This document shows, piece after piece, positions 27,865 through 36,679 of a DNA stretch of 64,000 nucleotides (the first letter of the stretch is position 1; each line of letters starts with the position of its first letter). The notes below the pieces were generated by a model. It was not told the origin of the DNA, ran no database searches, and saw only the letters and a program-made list of their open reading frames with translations. The stretch covers positions 2,668,184 through 2,732,183 of the forward strand of contig NZ_LT985808.1 in the NCBI RefSeq assembly GCF_900291465.1. Reading direction: 5' to 3'. The DNA is from Bacteroides sp. Marseille-P3684. GTDB lineage: Bacteria > Bacteroidota > Bacteroidia > Bacteroidales > Bacteroidaceae. The position numbers and the translations under genes are program-made.

Positions 27865-30800
27865 CTAACGGGATACAGCTTCTCCGGCACGACCTTTACC
27901 GGCTTTCGGCACCGTGAACCAGACGGTAAAACCTCCCCCGACTGCCGGCTCGGCATTGATGCGGCATCCTCTCAGTCCGGTAAACTCATCGTGTTCGCGT
28001 ATGATTTGCTTGCATACCAGATATTCTGTCCCCGTCAGCTGACCATCAGGTCCCTTCATGCGTTTCAGGTCGGGATAAAACAGCTCGTTCAGAACTGCTG
28101 ACGGGAGTGACTGCCGCCGGTCTGTCAGACTGAAGCGGACAAAGTCACCATCCGGTTCCACTTTCAGCTCCAACGTCCCCTCCTCCGGACAGGCATACGC
28201 CGCCTCCAGCAGATTCTCCAGGAGGAAGGACAACAAGACCTTGTCGCCCGTCACTCGGACGGCTGCCGACTCTACCTGCAAAGCTAATGTAAAAGAGGAT
28301 TTCTTATTCCGACGTTTCACATATTTTACTGCTGCTCCTGTCAGGACTTCCACGTCCACAGCCTGCCTGCGGAACGTCACGGCATCCAGCTGTCTCACCG
28401 CACAGGAGGTGAGCAACGTAAAGACTCCTTTATAGTAACCCACGAGCTCCTCCATCGCCTTCACTTGTTCCTTCTCTTCCGTGTGGGGCAATCCAGCCAA
28501 CAGCCGGTCGGCTATCTGCTTGATGCGGTTGGGGTAATAGAGCGTCTCGTGCTTGATGGTCGAGAGGCAATTGTCAAGCACCAGATTCTGCACATGAAGG
28601 ATGGTCTCTTCACGATAAGCACGTGCCTTGTCGTCGCGCACCAGTTCCAGGTCACGGAACGTCTGTCTCACCCGGATGGTGTTGTTGACCAGCAGGATGC
28701 TCACATAGCGTGCCATCAGTTCCAGCAACAAGACCTCTTCGGCACGCAACCGACGCACCGACTGGACCACGAACACACCCGGACACTGCTGCTCGCCGTC
28801 CTCTTCCACCAGCAAGGGGAAGCATCCCAGACATCCGTCTTCCGAGAATACGTTGGACTGGGAGGAGATGCACTCATCAACCCAGCGCGTCAACTCACCG
28901 TAAGCAGGCAAGGCAGGCCAGAAGACTGTCTCCGTACGGTGTGTTTCTTCACGGCGGAGCCCCACGCCCCATGTCTGCAGAGGCAGGAGGTCATTCATTT
29001 CATCAAATGCTTCGTGCAAGAGAGCCTTCCATGCCAATCGCCAGTCGGCATCCGTTCCTGCGTCAAGGTTACGCATCGAGGCACGCAGCAGGATGCGGTT
29101 GACCCGCAGGAGTTGTTCCAGGTTGAAACGGTAGAGCATCCGGTGACGGAAATAGAGCAGGTAGTAGCCTGCCAGGAAGACCAGCAACAACGCAATACAG
29201 AGAATGATGCTCACGGTGGTGTTGCCCGACGAGTGCTCCATCTCCGTACAGTACGCCTCCAGCGACGCATCACGGCTCAACAGTTTGTAGAGATAAGCGT
29301 ATGCCGTGTTGTTGTAATGGTATGTATCCCAGTCCTTCAATGCCAAGGCTGCCACGGCAACCTCGTTGCGTATATCCAGGATGACATAGTAGTCGGTATC
29401 AAAATGCTCGCTCCACCAGGCTATCTCTGCGGCGTCGCCTGTTCCGTAGAGTGTCATGAGCGGGGCGGAACGAGGCACATGTTCCGTGAAATGAAGGTTG
29501 AGGTAGCGGATGGCTGAATCGGCATAAGCCAAGGCACGTCCGTGTTCCCGGTATACATTGGCAAAGTAAACGGAGTCGGCATAAGCATCAGCCCGCTCCA
29601 GGTGTTCATCGTAATAGGAAGCCAGTCCGCCTCCTCCCGATGCCGGAGCGGAAGAACGGTTGCACGAGCTCCCCACTCCCATCGCCAACAGGCAGAGCAG
29701 GACTCCGACCGTCTTGCGCACCCCACGGGGCAGGCGGAAATAGAAACGGCAGCCCTCTCCCTGACGGCTCTCGACCGAGAAGAGACAGACACGGAAGAGT
29801 TCGTTGGTCTTGCGGTATTTCTCAATGATGCCCTTGCAGTTCATCAGACCGAAGCCACTTCCCTTGTTACGCCTCAGCTCTTCGTCGGCATCCGTCCCAT
29901 GCAGTCCGATGGACGCCGGGTCGTAGACTTTCTCATGCACAATGCGCTCCACATCATCAGGCGACAGTCCCCGCCCGTTGTCCGTCACCGAAATCTCCAC
30001 ATAGCTGTCGGTCTCTACCGCCTTCACCTCGATATGTCCGCCCTCGGGAGTGTACTTCCGGGCATTCTCCATCAACGTATTGATCATGAAGAGCGTCAGA
30101 GCCTTGTCCGCCTTGACACACGCGTCAGTAGGTTGCATGTCGAGCGTCTGCCGTTTCGTGTCGAACGCCTTGCGTCCCTTTGCCAGGATGTCAAACAGTT
30201 CCATCAGGCTGAACGTCTCAATGTTCAGGCTCAGCGTCCCCTGACGCATCTTTATCCAGAGCGCCAGAATCTCATTGTACTCATTGATGCGGGTTGCCAG
30301 TTCGTCGATGTAGCGGTACTTCTCCTGCTTCACCTCGGGACGCTCCAGGTAGCCCAACGTCAACAGCTTGTGCACCTCGTTGATGATGCGGTCGATGTAC
30401 GGGACAATGCCCGTCACAATACTTACGCACGCCTTTTTCACCAGATTCTGCCGCTTGTTGTCGACGATGTGCTGCTCATGAATGTATTTCTCCGACTCCA
30501 GCTTCCGGTACTCGCCTCCCAACATGGCAAAGTAGCGTGCATTGCGCACGGCATGTGTCCAGTAAGGACGAATCACCTCCAACAGGGCGCGCTCGTCCTT
30601 CGGAAGCCGACGACCGGCTTCAGGCATCATCTCCCCTTTCTCGTCAAGGGTGAAACGACAGCCGAAGAGAGACTCGAAATCAGCCTGCACCGCCTCTGAC
30701 AGGCAGGTTGCCACCTCTTCTTCGTCCGCGTCCTCGTCAGGGACAGCCACAAGCAACCGACGGCTGAACTCCAGTGCCTGCCGGAGCTTCTCCACGTGCT

Positions 30801-32190
30801 GTGCGTTGTTCTTCCGCCACCGTCGGTTCAAACCGACGAAGACGGCAATGACTACCACAATGGTCAGGATGACTGCCAGCAGCCAGGCATCCAACTGGGC
30901 AGACTCCCGTTCCAGCCGTTCGTAGCGGCTCTCCAGCTCTTTGTCCTGACGGGTCACATCGAGGATGTCGAGGTAGATGTTGCGGTTGTAGTCCGACTGG
31001 TCCTTCAGACCCATTCCGGCATAGGCTATGCTGAGCTGCTCACGGATGCGGGCAATCCACTCGGGGACGGTCTGTACCTCGCGGCTGTTCATCCAGCGCA
31101 GTTCAAGCGGAATGCTGTCCTGCGGATGGTAAGCATACAGGTGATGGATGGAATCGGAACAGGCATAGTAATGATAGTGGTGGTAAGTCACATAGTCAAG
31201 CGCCCGCTGCAGGGAGTCGACGGCTTCCGCATAGCGTCCGCGACGGATAAGGCAAGTCCCCAACGTCCGGTAAGCTCCGGCAATCTGATAAATGTCGCCA
31301 TAATCGCGGAAACGCTGCAAGGCACGCCGTGCCAGGGACATGGGCAGCAGAGAATCAGGGACTCCGTCAGGATTGAGCATCTTCAGTCCGGGCGCCCGCT
31401 GTTCCTTCAAGACCTCCATCCGACTCCGGTCCGCCAGCATCTCGGCAAATGCCTGGAGACTGTTCGCCTCAAAATAGTCATAGGATTCCCCTTCGGCAAG
31501 ACAACGGCTCAGGTAGTCGAACTCCTTCACGGTGATATCTGCCGCATCAACCCCCGGGCACAGCCCCCCGGAACCTTTCATATAAAGGTAGTAGAGCCAT
31601 TGTCCGGTGTCAAAAGGCAGGGCAGCCACGTGGGCCTGTTCGATTTCTTCCAACGACTGGGGCAACTGCTGCAAATAGAAGAAATAGATGCTCGACACGA
31701 TGTGGAAGTCGGTACGGGCAAAGAGCATGCGCAGACGTTCCGCCCGGCTCAGCTCGGTCTGTTCCTCGTCGATGCGCTCCGTGCGCCGCAGGGCGCTGTT
31801 ACGGTAATCATAAAATCGTTTGTTGTCCGACGTCCGCTGACAAATCTTCATCATCCCCACGTCGGCTACCAATAGCTCTATCTCGTTGCGACAGGAAGCG
31901 TACACCTTATCCAGCCAGGAAGCCGACTGCTCAAAGTCCATCTGCATGAACGCATGGAACGCCAGGTTATTGTATGCCTGCGCCATGACCATAGGGTCAT
32001 CGTGCGACAATGCCAAGGCTCTCTCGGCATAGTAACGGCACGAATCCAGATTACGATAATGACAACGATAGGAAAGCACGTTCAGCGAGTCGGCTACAGA
32101 CACCGACACATCCTGCTGCATCCGTCCGCAAGAGAAGAAAACGACGGAAAGCAAGGCAGTCAACAGACAGAATCGCAATGAAAACTTCAT
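27865..32190 (-). CDS. Giant two-part sensor histidine kinase (DUF5112/DUF5113-like)
   Basis: A 1,441-residue protein. It starts with a lipoprotein-type signal (MKFSLRFCLLTALLSVVFFSC) and a TPR-rich periplasmic region (about 25-430). A membrane helix (437-454) leads to a first kinase-like unit (about 570-820) with N box INTLMENARKYTPEGG, G1 TDNGRGL and G2 GSGFGLMNCKG, but no His-Glu at the H-box position. A signal-like hydrophobic segment (about 827-843, ending GVGSSC), a second periplasmic part (about 845-990) and another helix (994-1014) precede a second unit. That unit has the H-box STIKHETLYYPNRI (His about 1214) but a degenerate ATPase: the G1 position reads TDRRQSL. It is first in an operon with a response regulator. 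The start at 32190 lies just below a TATCTTTG box. Confidence 0.85.
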   Translation of the reverse strand: MKFSLRFCLLTALLSVVFFSCGRMQQDVSVSVADSLNVLSYRCHYRNLDSCRYYAERALALSHDDPMVMAQAYNNLAFHAFMQMDFEQSASWLDKVYASCRNEIELLVADVGMMKICQRTSDNKRFYDYRNSALRRTERIDEEQTELSRAERLRMLFARTDFHIVSSIYFFYLQQLPQSLEEIEQAHVAALPFDTGQWLYYLYMKGSGGLCPGVDAADITVKEFDYLSRCLAEGESYDYFEANSLQAFAEMLADRSRMEVLKEQRAPGLKMLNPDGVPDSLLPMSLARRALQRFRDYGDIYQIAGAYRTLGTCLIRRGRYAEAVDSLQRALDYVTYHHYHYYACSDSIHHLYAYHPQDSIPLELRWMNSREVQTVPEWIARIREQLSIAYAGMGLKDQSDYNRNIYLDILDVTRQDKELESRYERLERESAQLDAWLLAVILTIVVVIAVFVGLNRRWRKNNAQHVEKLRQALEFSRRLLVAVPDEDADEEEVATCLSEAVQADFESLFGCRFTLDEKGEMMPEAGRRLPKDERALLEVIRPYWTHAVRNARYFAMLGGEYRKLESEKYIHEQHIVDNKRQNLVKKACVSIVTGIVPYIDRIINEVHKLLTLGYLERPEVKQEKYRYIDELATRINEYNEILALWIKMRQGTLSLNIETFSLMELFDILAKGRKAFDTKRQTLDMQPTDACVKADKALTLFMINTLMENARKYTPEGGHIEVKAVETDSYVEISVTDNGRGLSPDDVERIVHEKVYDPASIGLHGTDADEELRRNKGSGFGLMNCKGIIEKYRKTNELFRVCLFSVESRQGEGCRFYFRLPRGVRKTVGVLLCLLAMGVGSSCNRSSAPASGGGGLASYYDEHLERADAYADSVYFANVYREHGRALAYADSAIRYLNLHFTEHVPRSAPLMTLYGTGDAAEIAWWSEHFDTDYYVILDIRNEVAVAALALKDWDTYHYNNTAYAYLYKLLSRDASLEAYCTEMEHSSGNTTVSIILCIALLLVFLAGYYLLYFRHRMLYRFNLEQLLRVNRILLRASMRNLDAGTDADWRLAWKALLHEAFDEMNDLLPLQTWGVGLRREETHRTETVFWPALPAYGELTRWVDECISSQSNVFSEDGCLGCFPLLVEEDGEQQCPGVFVVQSVRRLRAEEVLLLELMARYVSILLVNNTIRVRQTFRDLELVRDDKARAYREETILHVQNLVLDNCLSTIKHETLYYPNRIKQIADRLLAGLPHTEEKEQVKAMEELVGYYKGVFTLLTSCAVRQLDAVTFRRQAVDVEVLTGAAVKYVKRRNKKSSFTLALQVESAAVRVTGDKVLLSFLLENLLEAAYACPEEGTLELKVEPDGDFVRFSLTDRRQSLPSAVLNELFYPDLKRMKGPDGQLTGTEYLVCKQIIREHDEFTGLRGCRINAEPAVGGGFTVWFTVPKAGKGRAGEAVSR

Positions 32191-32221
32191 AGCATACAGG
32201 CAAATAATTGAACGCATGAAG

Positions 32222-32229
32222 CAAAGATA
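32222..32229 (-). promoter_or_regulatory. -7 box of the histidine-kinase operon
   Basis: TATCTTTG on the minus strand, 31 bp before the start at 32190. Its position argues against the upstream in-frame ATG at 32217. Confidence 0.6.
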
Positions 32230-32362
32230 GGAGGTTTTGATGAAGTAACCGCATTCCCGGACAGAAAAACCTTGTGACCAGCAAGGAATGCATGCGCCAG
32301 GCTCATTTGATAATCAACCTTTCGCGCATCATCCACAGACCCAGATGAGCATACCAATCAGA

Positions 32363-32512
32363 AGACCACGGCATGGGAATCTGAGTTCCACGGCGTGGGA
32401 CTGTGAGTTCCACGGCATGGGACTGCGAGTTCCACGGCGTGGGACTGCGAGTTCCAAAGCGTGGGACTGCGAGTTCCAAAGCGTGGGACTGCGAGTTCCA
32501 AAGCGTGGGAAC
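32363..32512. repeat. Intergenic tandem palindromes, 22-bp period (CCACGGCGTGG core)
   Basis: GTTCCA begins at 32385, 32407, 32429, 32451, 32473 and 32495, exactly 22 bp apart, with a partial unit at 32363. Each unit carries CCAnnGCnTGG; the most symmetric copies read CCACG-G-CGTGG. No protein is encoded. Confidence 0.9.
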
Positions 32513-32533
32513 CTTTAGGCCTTGCTAAAGACA

Positions 32534-32571
32534 AAAATAAATACCCGAACGAATCACTTCGGCCGGGTATC
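32534..32571 (-). terminator. Terminator of the riboswitch transcript
   Basis: Minus strand: ATACCCG...CGGGTAT with an inner part-paired loop, followed by TTATTTTTG. It lies about 200 nt beyond the cobalamin riboswitch. Confidence 0.65.
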
Positions 32572-32775
32572 CTTGATAAACTTGGCAGAGTTTATGCAAT
32601 CTATTATAATCTTACAGTAAATCCTGTGTTTGACGGCCGTCGGTCCGGGACGCATGCAGATACACTACGCCCAAGAATGACACCGTTCTTCTGTCGGGTA
32701 ACCAACAAATAAAATATAATCGTATGATTCGTCACGTGCTCCGCCTCTTTCCTCGAAAGACGGATACCTTTGTGC

Positions 32776-32939
32776 AGGCATGGCAGGTCTTCTGACTTGT
32801 TTCTGTAAGCAGCGCCTTCCCGACCCTTAGGTCAGTGGCAAGAGTAATTGCTCTTACAATGTATAGAAACTCACAGCAGCGGGACTGTTCAGGACTTTCA
32901 CCTGATTCCCTTTTAATCGCTCCCCTGAACAGGTTCGCG
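32776..32939 (-). promoter_or_regulatory. Cobalamin (B12) riboswitch
   Basis: On the minus strand the conserved core is present in order: GGGAATCAGGTGAAAGTCC, then CAGTCCCGCTGCTGTGAG, later TTGCCACTG, GGGAAGGC, and the B12-box end GTCAGAAGACCTGCC. These are the diagnostic blocks of adenosylcobalamin-type riboswitches. It has its own promoter (32953-32983). The next 200 nt hold no recognisable gene and end in a terminator. The following minus-strand gene, the histidine kinase, has its own promoter. Confidence 0.93.
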
Positions 32940-32952
32940 AGCCAATGCGGCA

Positions 32953-32983
32953 CAAAAGTAGGGGTTATTTTCAAATCGCCAAA
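32953..32983 (-). promoter_or_regulatory. Promoter of the cobalamin riboswitch transcript
   Basis: Minus strand: TTTG at 32980-32983, 19 nt, TACTTTTG at 32953-32960. Good match to both Bacteroidetes boxes, about 14 bp from the riboswitch start. Confidence 0.75.
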
Positions 32984-32994
32984 GCTTTTATCAC

Positions 32995-33002
32995 TATATT
33001 TG
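32995..33002 (+). promoter_or_regulatory. -7 box of the thioesterase gene
   Basis: TATATTTG (TAnnTTTG), 27 bp before the start codon. It overlaps the region of the divergent riboswitch promoter. Confidence 0.55.
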
Positions 33003-33029
33003 CGCCAGCAAACTTTAATTTTTCGCACT

Positions 33030-33401
33030 ATGCTAGAGAAAGGACTGACTTTTACCGCCCACACGACGGTGACGGAAAACAATACGGCAGCCACACTTGG
33101 CTCCGGAGATATGAACGTGTTTGCCACCCCTGCCCTGGTGGCGCTGATGGAGCATGCCGCCATGCTGTGCGTGGCACCCCACCTGCCTGAAGGCAGTACA
33201 ACCGTGGGCAGCCTCATCCACACATCGCATCTCAAGCCGTCTGCACTGGGTGCTTCTGTAGAAGCTACTGCCGAACTGACGGAAGTGGATGGACGCAAAC
33301 TGACTTTCCGTGTCTCCGCCCATGAGGGAGACAAGCTCGTCGGTGAGGGTACTCACGTGCGCTTCATCGTCGACCGCGAACGGTTCCTGGCAAAACTGTA
33401 A
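33030..33401 (+). CDS. Hotdog-fold thioesterase, FlK (fluoroacetyl-CoA thioesterase)-like
   Basis: A 123-residue protein starting MLEKGLTFTAHTTVTENNTA. It has the hotdog-fold landmarks of FlK-like thioesterases: VFATPALVALMEHAAMLCV (helix with the catalytic-type Glu-His), STTVGSLIHTSHLKPSALG, and a beta-sheet end VRFIVDRERF. Likely hydrolyses a small acyl-CoA. The open frame extends 65 codons further up through the antisense of the riboswitch, which is rejected because the promoter at 32995 lies inside. The gene is divergent from the B12 riboswitch and ends at a strong bidirectional terminator. Confidence 0.85.
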   Translation: MLEKGLTFTAHTTVTENNTAATLGSGDMNVFATPALVALMEHAAMLCVAPHLPEGSTTVGSLIHTSHLKPSALGASVEATAELTEVDGRKLTFRVSAHEGDKLVGEGTHVRFIVDRERFLAKL

Positions 33402-33426
33402 GAAAGGGACGGACAAACGAACCCGA

Positions 33427-33482
33427 AAGACGGATGGACAAGGGCTGAATTCTCTGAAACAGCAACCTTGTCCATCCGTCTT
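33427..33482. terminator. Bidirectional terminator between thioesterase and nhaC
   Basis: A 17-bp perfect stem (AAGACGGATGGACAAGG and its complement) with a 22-nt loop, between convergent genes. Confidence 0.8.
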
Positions 33483-33532
33483 CTTGTCTCCTCATCCTCA
33501 CCCGGACAATGCCCGACTTTAACAGAACAGAA

Positions 33533-34837
33533 TCAAGAATATCGCTTCGGATAGCGGAAGAAAATACAAAGCAAAGCCATGATGCCCATACAGAACGGGT
33601 AATACAGATAGCGTATGATGCTCAACGGAGAGAGCGAAGCCAGTTCAGCAGCCATCAGCATTTGGGCGCCATAGGGGATGATGCCCTGCACCAGGCAGGA
33701 GAATGTATCAAGCAGACTGGCACTTTTGCGCGGGTCAAGATGAAACTTCTCGGTAATGTCCTTAGCTATCGGACCTACGGTAATAATGGCAATGGTATTG
33801 TTGGCCGTACAGCAGTTGGCAATGCTGACCAACGCGGCAATCGTCAGTTCAGCACCTCGCTTACCATTGACATGACGGGTCAGCTTCTCGATAATGTATG
33901 CGATGCCTCCGTTGTATCGGATGAGTTCCAGCATACCACCAGCCAACAGCGTAATGATAATCAGCTCTCCCATTCCACTGATGCCTTGTCCCATCGCTCC
34001 GAACCACCCGAAAAAGTCCATTCCTCCCTCCAACATGCCAAGAAGTCCGGTTGACACAATGCCCAGAAGAAGGACCAACATCACATTGACACCCATCAGT
34101 GCCGTGACGAGGACAATGACGTAGGGAATCACTTTCACCCATTCCACCTGCTGGAGACTGTCAGGTGTCTGTACCCGATACCCTTCAATAATATAGAAAA
34201 GGAAGACCACGATAGCAGCCGGCATGACAATGCGACTGTTGACCCTGAACTTGTCACGCATCTCGCATCCCAACGTCTGCGTGGAAGCGATGGTCGTGTC
34301 GGAGATGAATGAGAGATTGTCACCGAAAAAGGCACCGCCGACCACAATGGCGACCATAAATGGTATGTCGACTCCGGTCTTCTCTGCCAATCCCAAGGCT
34401 ACGGGAGTCAGTGCCACAATGGTGCCGACTGATGTCCCTACGGAAGTCGAGATAAAACAAGCTGCTAGAAAGATACCCGCCAGCAGCAACTGGTCAGGAA
34501 GAAGATGCAGCGTGAGGTTTACAGTGGCGTCGACCGCACCCATGGCTTGGGCGGACTGGGCAAATGCTCCTGCAAGGATGAAAATCCAGAGCATGAGCAT
34601 GATGTTCTTGTTGGAAGCCCCTTGTGAGAAGAGAGTAACACGTTCCGCCGGAGTGATACCACGGGTAATGAACAGGGCATAGACAGAAGATACCACGAAA
34701 GCTACGGTGATGGGCACCTTATAAAAGTCGTTGACCAACAGGGACACGACCAAATACAAACAGAGAAAGACAAGCAGCGGACTCAATGCCCACAAACTTG
34801 GCTTTCTCTGTTGACGGATATTCGGATTCTCGTTCAT
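33533..34837 (-). CDS. Na+/H+ antiporter, NhaC family
   Basis: A 434-residue protein with about eleven membrane segments, starting MNENPNIRQQRKPSLWALS. NhaC-like features include GAFAQSAQAMGAVDATVNL, STSVGTSVGTIVALTPVALG, GGAFFGDNLSFISDTTIASTQ and IANCCTANNTIAIITVGPIAKDI; the GDNLSFISDTT block is typical of NhaC transporters. It exchanges Na+ (or a carboxylate such as malate with lactate in the MleN subgroup) for protons in the inner membrane. An upstream ATG at 34867 is rejected because a TATCTTTG box lies at 34865-34872. Confidence 0.9.
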   Translation of the reverse strand: MNENPNIRQQRKPSLWALSPLLVFLCLYLVVSLLVNDFYKVPITVAFVVSSVYALFITRGITPAERVTLFSQGASNKNIMLMLWIFILAGAFAQSAQAMGAVDATVNLTLHLLPDQLLLAGIFLAACFISTSVGTSVGTIVALTPVALGLAEKTGVDIPFMVAIVVGGAFFGDNLSFISDTTIASTQTLGCEMRDKFRVNSRIVMPAAIVVFLFYIIEGYRVQTPDSLQQVEWVKVIPYVIVLVTALMGVNVMLVLLLGIVSTGLLGMLEGGMDFFGWFGAMGQGISGMGELIIITLLAGGMLELIRYNGGIAYIIEKLTRHVNGKRGAELTIAALVSIANCCTANNTIAIITVGPIAKDITEKFHLDPRKSASLLDTFSCLVQGIIPYGAQMLMAAELASLSPLSIIRYLYYPFCMGIMALLCIFFRYPKRYS

Positions 34838-34864
34838 TGCGTTCCATTTGTATTCAAACGGGCG

Positions 34865-34872
34865 CAAAGATA
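34865..34872 (-). promoter_or_regulatory. -7 box of the NhaC gene
   Basis: TATCTTTG on the minus strand, 27 bp before the start at 34837. Confidence 0.6.
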
Positions 34873-34899
34873 ACGTTTTTCCGGCTTATATGCGAATGA

Positions 34900-36390
34900 T
34901 TAGAGAGTCACTCCATTCTTGAAGATGGCAATCTCACGATAGCCTTTCTTTTCATTATTGGTCAGCTCGCCGCTGGCTACCTTAATAATATAGTCCGTAA
35001 AGCGACGGCAAGTCTCTTCCATCGGTTCGTTCTCAACGATGACACCGGCATTGAAGTCAATCCATGTCGGCTTGTTTTTTGCCAACGTGGAGTTGGTCGA
35101 AATCTTCATGGTCGGGACATACGTGCCGAAGGGGGTTCCTCGTCCGGTGGTAAACAACACCATGTGGCAACCGCAAGAAGCCAGTGCGGTGGCTGCCACC
35201 AAATCGTTGCCGGGAGCAGAGAGCAGGTTCAACCCCTTTACCTTCAGGCGTTCACCATAAGGCATCACGCCCATTACATAGCTCTTACCACACTTCTGCG
35301 TGCAACCCAATGCCTTTTCTTCCAACGTAGAGATACCTCCCGCCTTATTTCCCGGTGACGGATTCTCACCCACCGGTTCGCCGTGTGAGAGGAAGTAAGA
35401 CTTGAAGTCGTTAATAAGATGTACAGTCTGGTTGAAGAGCTCCTCGTTCTTGCAACGGTTCATCAGGATGGTTTCCGCACCGAACATTTCAGGCACCTCG
35501 GTCAGCACAGACGTTCCACCCTGTGCAATCAGATAATCGGAGAACATGCCCAAAAGCGGATTGGCGGTAATACCAGAAAAGCCGTCCGAGCCACCACACT
35601 TCAGACCGACACGGAGTTCTGACAAGGGCACTTCTTCACGCACATCTTTGCTGGCAACAGCATAAAGCTTACGCAAGATGCGCATACCCTCTTCGATTTC
35701 ATCCTCCACTTTCTGGCTGACCATGTATTGTACGCGTTCCGGGTCTACCTCACCGACAAACTCCTTGAATACGTCCGGTTGGTTGTTCTCGCAACCCAAT
35801 CCGACCACAAGCACAGCTCCGGCATTGGGATGAAGCACCATGTCACGCAAGATCTTCTTGGTATTTTCGTGGTCATCACCCAACTGGGAACATCCATAAT
35901 TGTGTGTATACGCCATGATAGCGTCCACTCCCTTACCACCCGTTTCCTGACGGAGCTTCTCGGCAAGCTGGTTGGCAATGCCATTCACACAGCCTACAGT
36001 CGGGATAATCCAGATTTCATTACGGATACCCACATCACCGTTTTTGCGGCGGTATCCCTTGAAGGTACGGTTCTCATGGGGGATGCCCAGCTCTACATTC
36101 ACGGGATTGTAGGTGTACTCAAGCAGTCCGGCAAGGTTGGTCTTGATTTGTTTCTCATTGATCCAGTGTCCTTGTTTGACGGGCACTTGTGCATGTCCGA
36201 TGGGGTAACCATACTTGATTACCTGATCTCCTTCGGCAAAATCCTTCAGCGTGATTTTGTGTCCGGCAGGGATATCTTCGGCTACGGTGATAGTTATGCC
36301 GTCTACGGTGATGGTCTCACCGGCCTTGAGTTCCGATATGGCTACAGCCACATTATCAGCAGGGTTGATTTTTAAATACTTGGTTTCCAT
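34900..36390 (-). CDS. uxaA: Altronate dehydratase
   Basis: A 496-residue enzyme with an N-terminal SAF domain (METKYLKINPADNVAVAISELKAGETI... to about residue 95) and the catalytic UxaA C-terminal domain: GYRRKNGDVGIRNEIWIIPTVGCVN, AYTHNYGCSQLGDD, LKCGGSDGFSGITANP and FTTGRGTPFGT. It dehydrates D-altronate to 2-keto-3-deoxygluconate in galacturonate catabolism. It is divergent from kdgK-eda, which carry out the next two steps, so the cluster is a hexuronate degradation locus. No clear TAnnTTTG box was found upstream of it. Confidence 0.93.
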   Translation of the reverse strand: METKYLKINPADNVAVAISELKAGETITVDGITITVAEDIPAGHKITLKDFAEGDQVIKYGYPIGHAQVPVKQGHWINEKQIKTNLAGLLEYTYNPVNVELGIPHENRTFKGYRRKNGDVGIRNEIWIIPTVGCVNGIANQLAEKLRQETGGKGVDAIMAYTHNYGCSQLGDDHENTKKILRDMVLHPNAGAVLVVGLGCENNQPDVFKEFVGEVDPERVQYMVSQKVEDEIEEGMRILRKLYAVASKDVREEVPLSELRVGLKCGGSDGFSGITANPLLGMFSDYLIAQGGTSVLTEVPEMFGAETILMNRCKNEELFNQTVHLINDFKSYFLSHGEPVGENPSPGNKAGGISTLEEKALGCTQKCGKSYVMGVMPYGERLKVKGLNLLSAPGNDLVAATALASCGCHMVLFTTGRGTPFGTYVPTMKISTNSTLAKNKPTWIDFNAGVIVENEPMEETCRRFTDYIIKVASGELTNNEKKGYREIAIFKNGVTL

Positions 36391-36592
36391 AATATACGCT
36401 TATGTTCTTTAATAATATGATTTCCGAACTGTGTTCTATTAGGGCACGAATTTAAACATTTATTTCTGAATGCGGTTCAATCCAGTCCGAAAAATCTTTG
36501 AAAAGGAACAATAATCCGAGCATACTCAGAGCCGGTAAAACGGAAAATACGTGCTCGAACACGGAAGAGCGATAAATTTTGTCCTCAAATAG

Positions 36593-36622
36593 TTGGCTTT
36601 TCGTTTTTAATGACTACATTTG
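36593..36622 (+). promoter_or_regulatory. Promoter of the kdgK-eda operon
   Basis: TTG at 36593-36595, 19 nt, TACATTTG at 36615-36622. It leaves a leader of about 50 nt. The rest of the 290-bp uxaA-kdgK gap shows nothing further I can name. Confidence 0.75.
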
Positions 36623-36679
36623 CATGATGTTTAATCGAATCTACTAATTCTAAGGTATAATTACTAAACACACACAATT

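Noticed and set aside
32461-32712. Plus-strand frames over the 22-bp repeat array
   Set aside because: Made of translated repeats and antisense of the riboswitch transcript; no recognisable protein.
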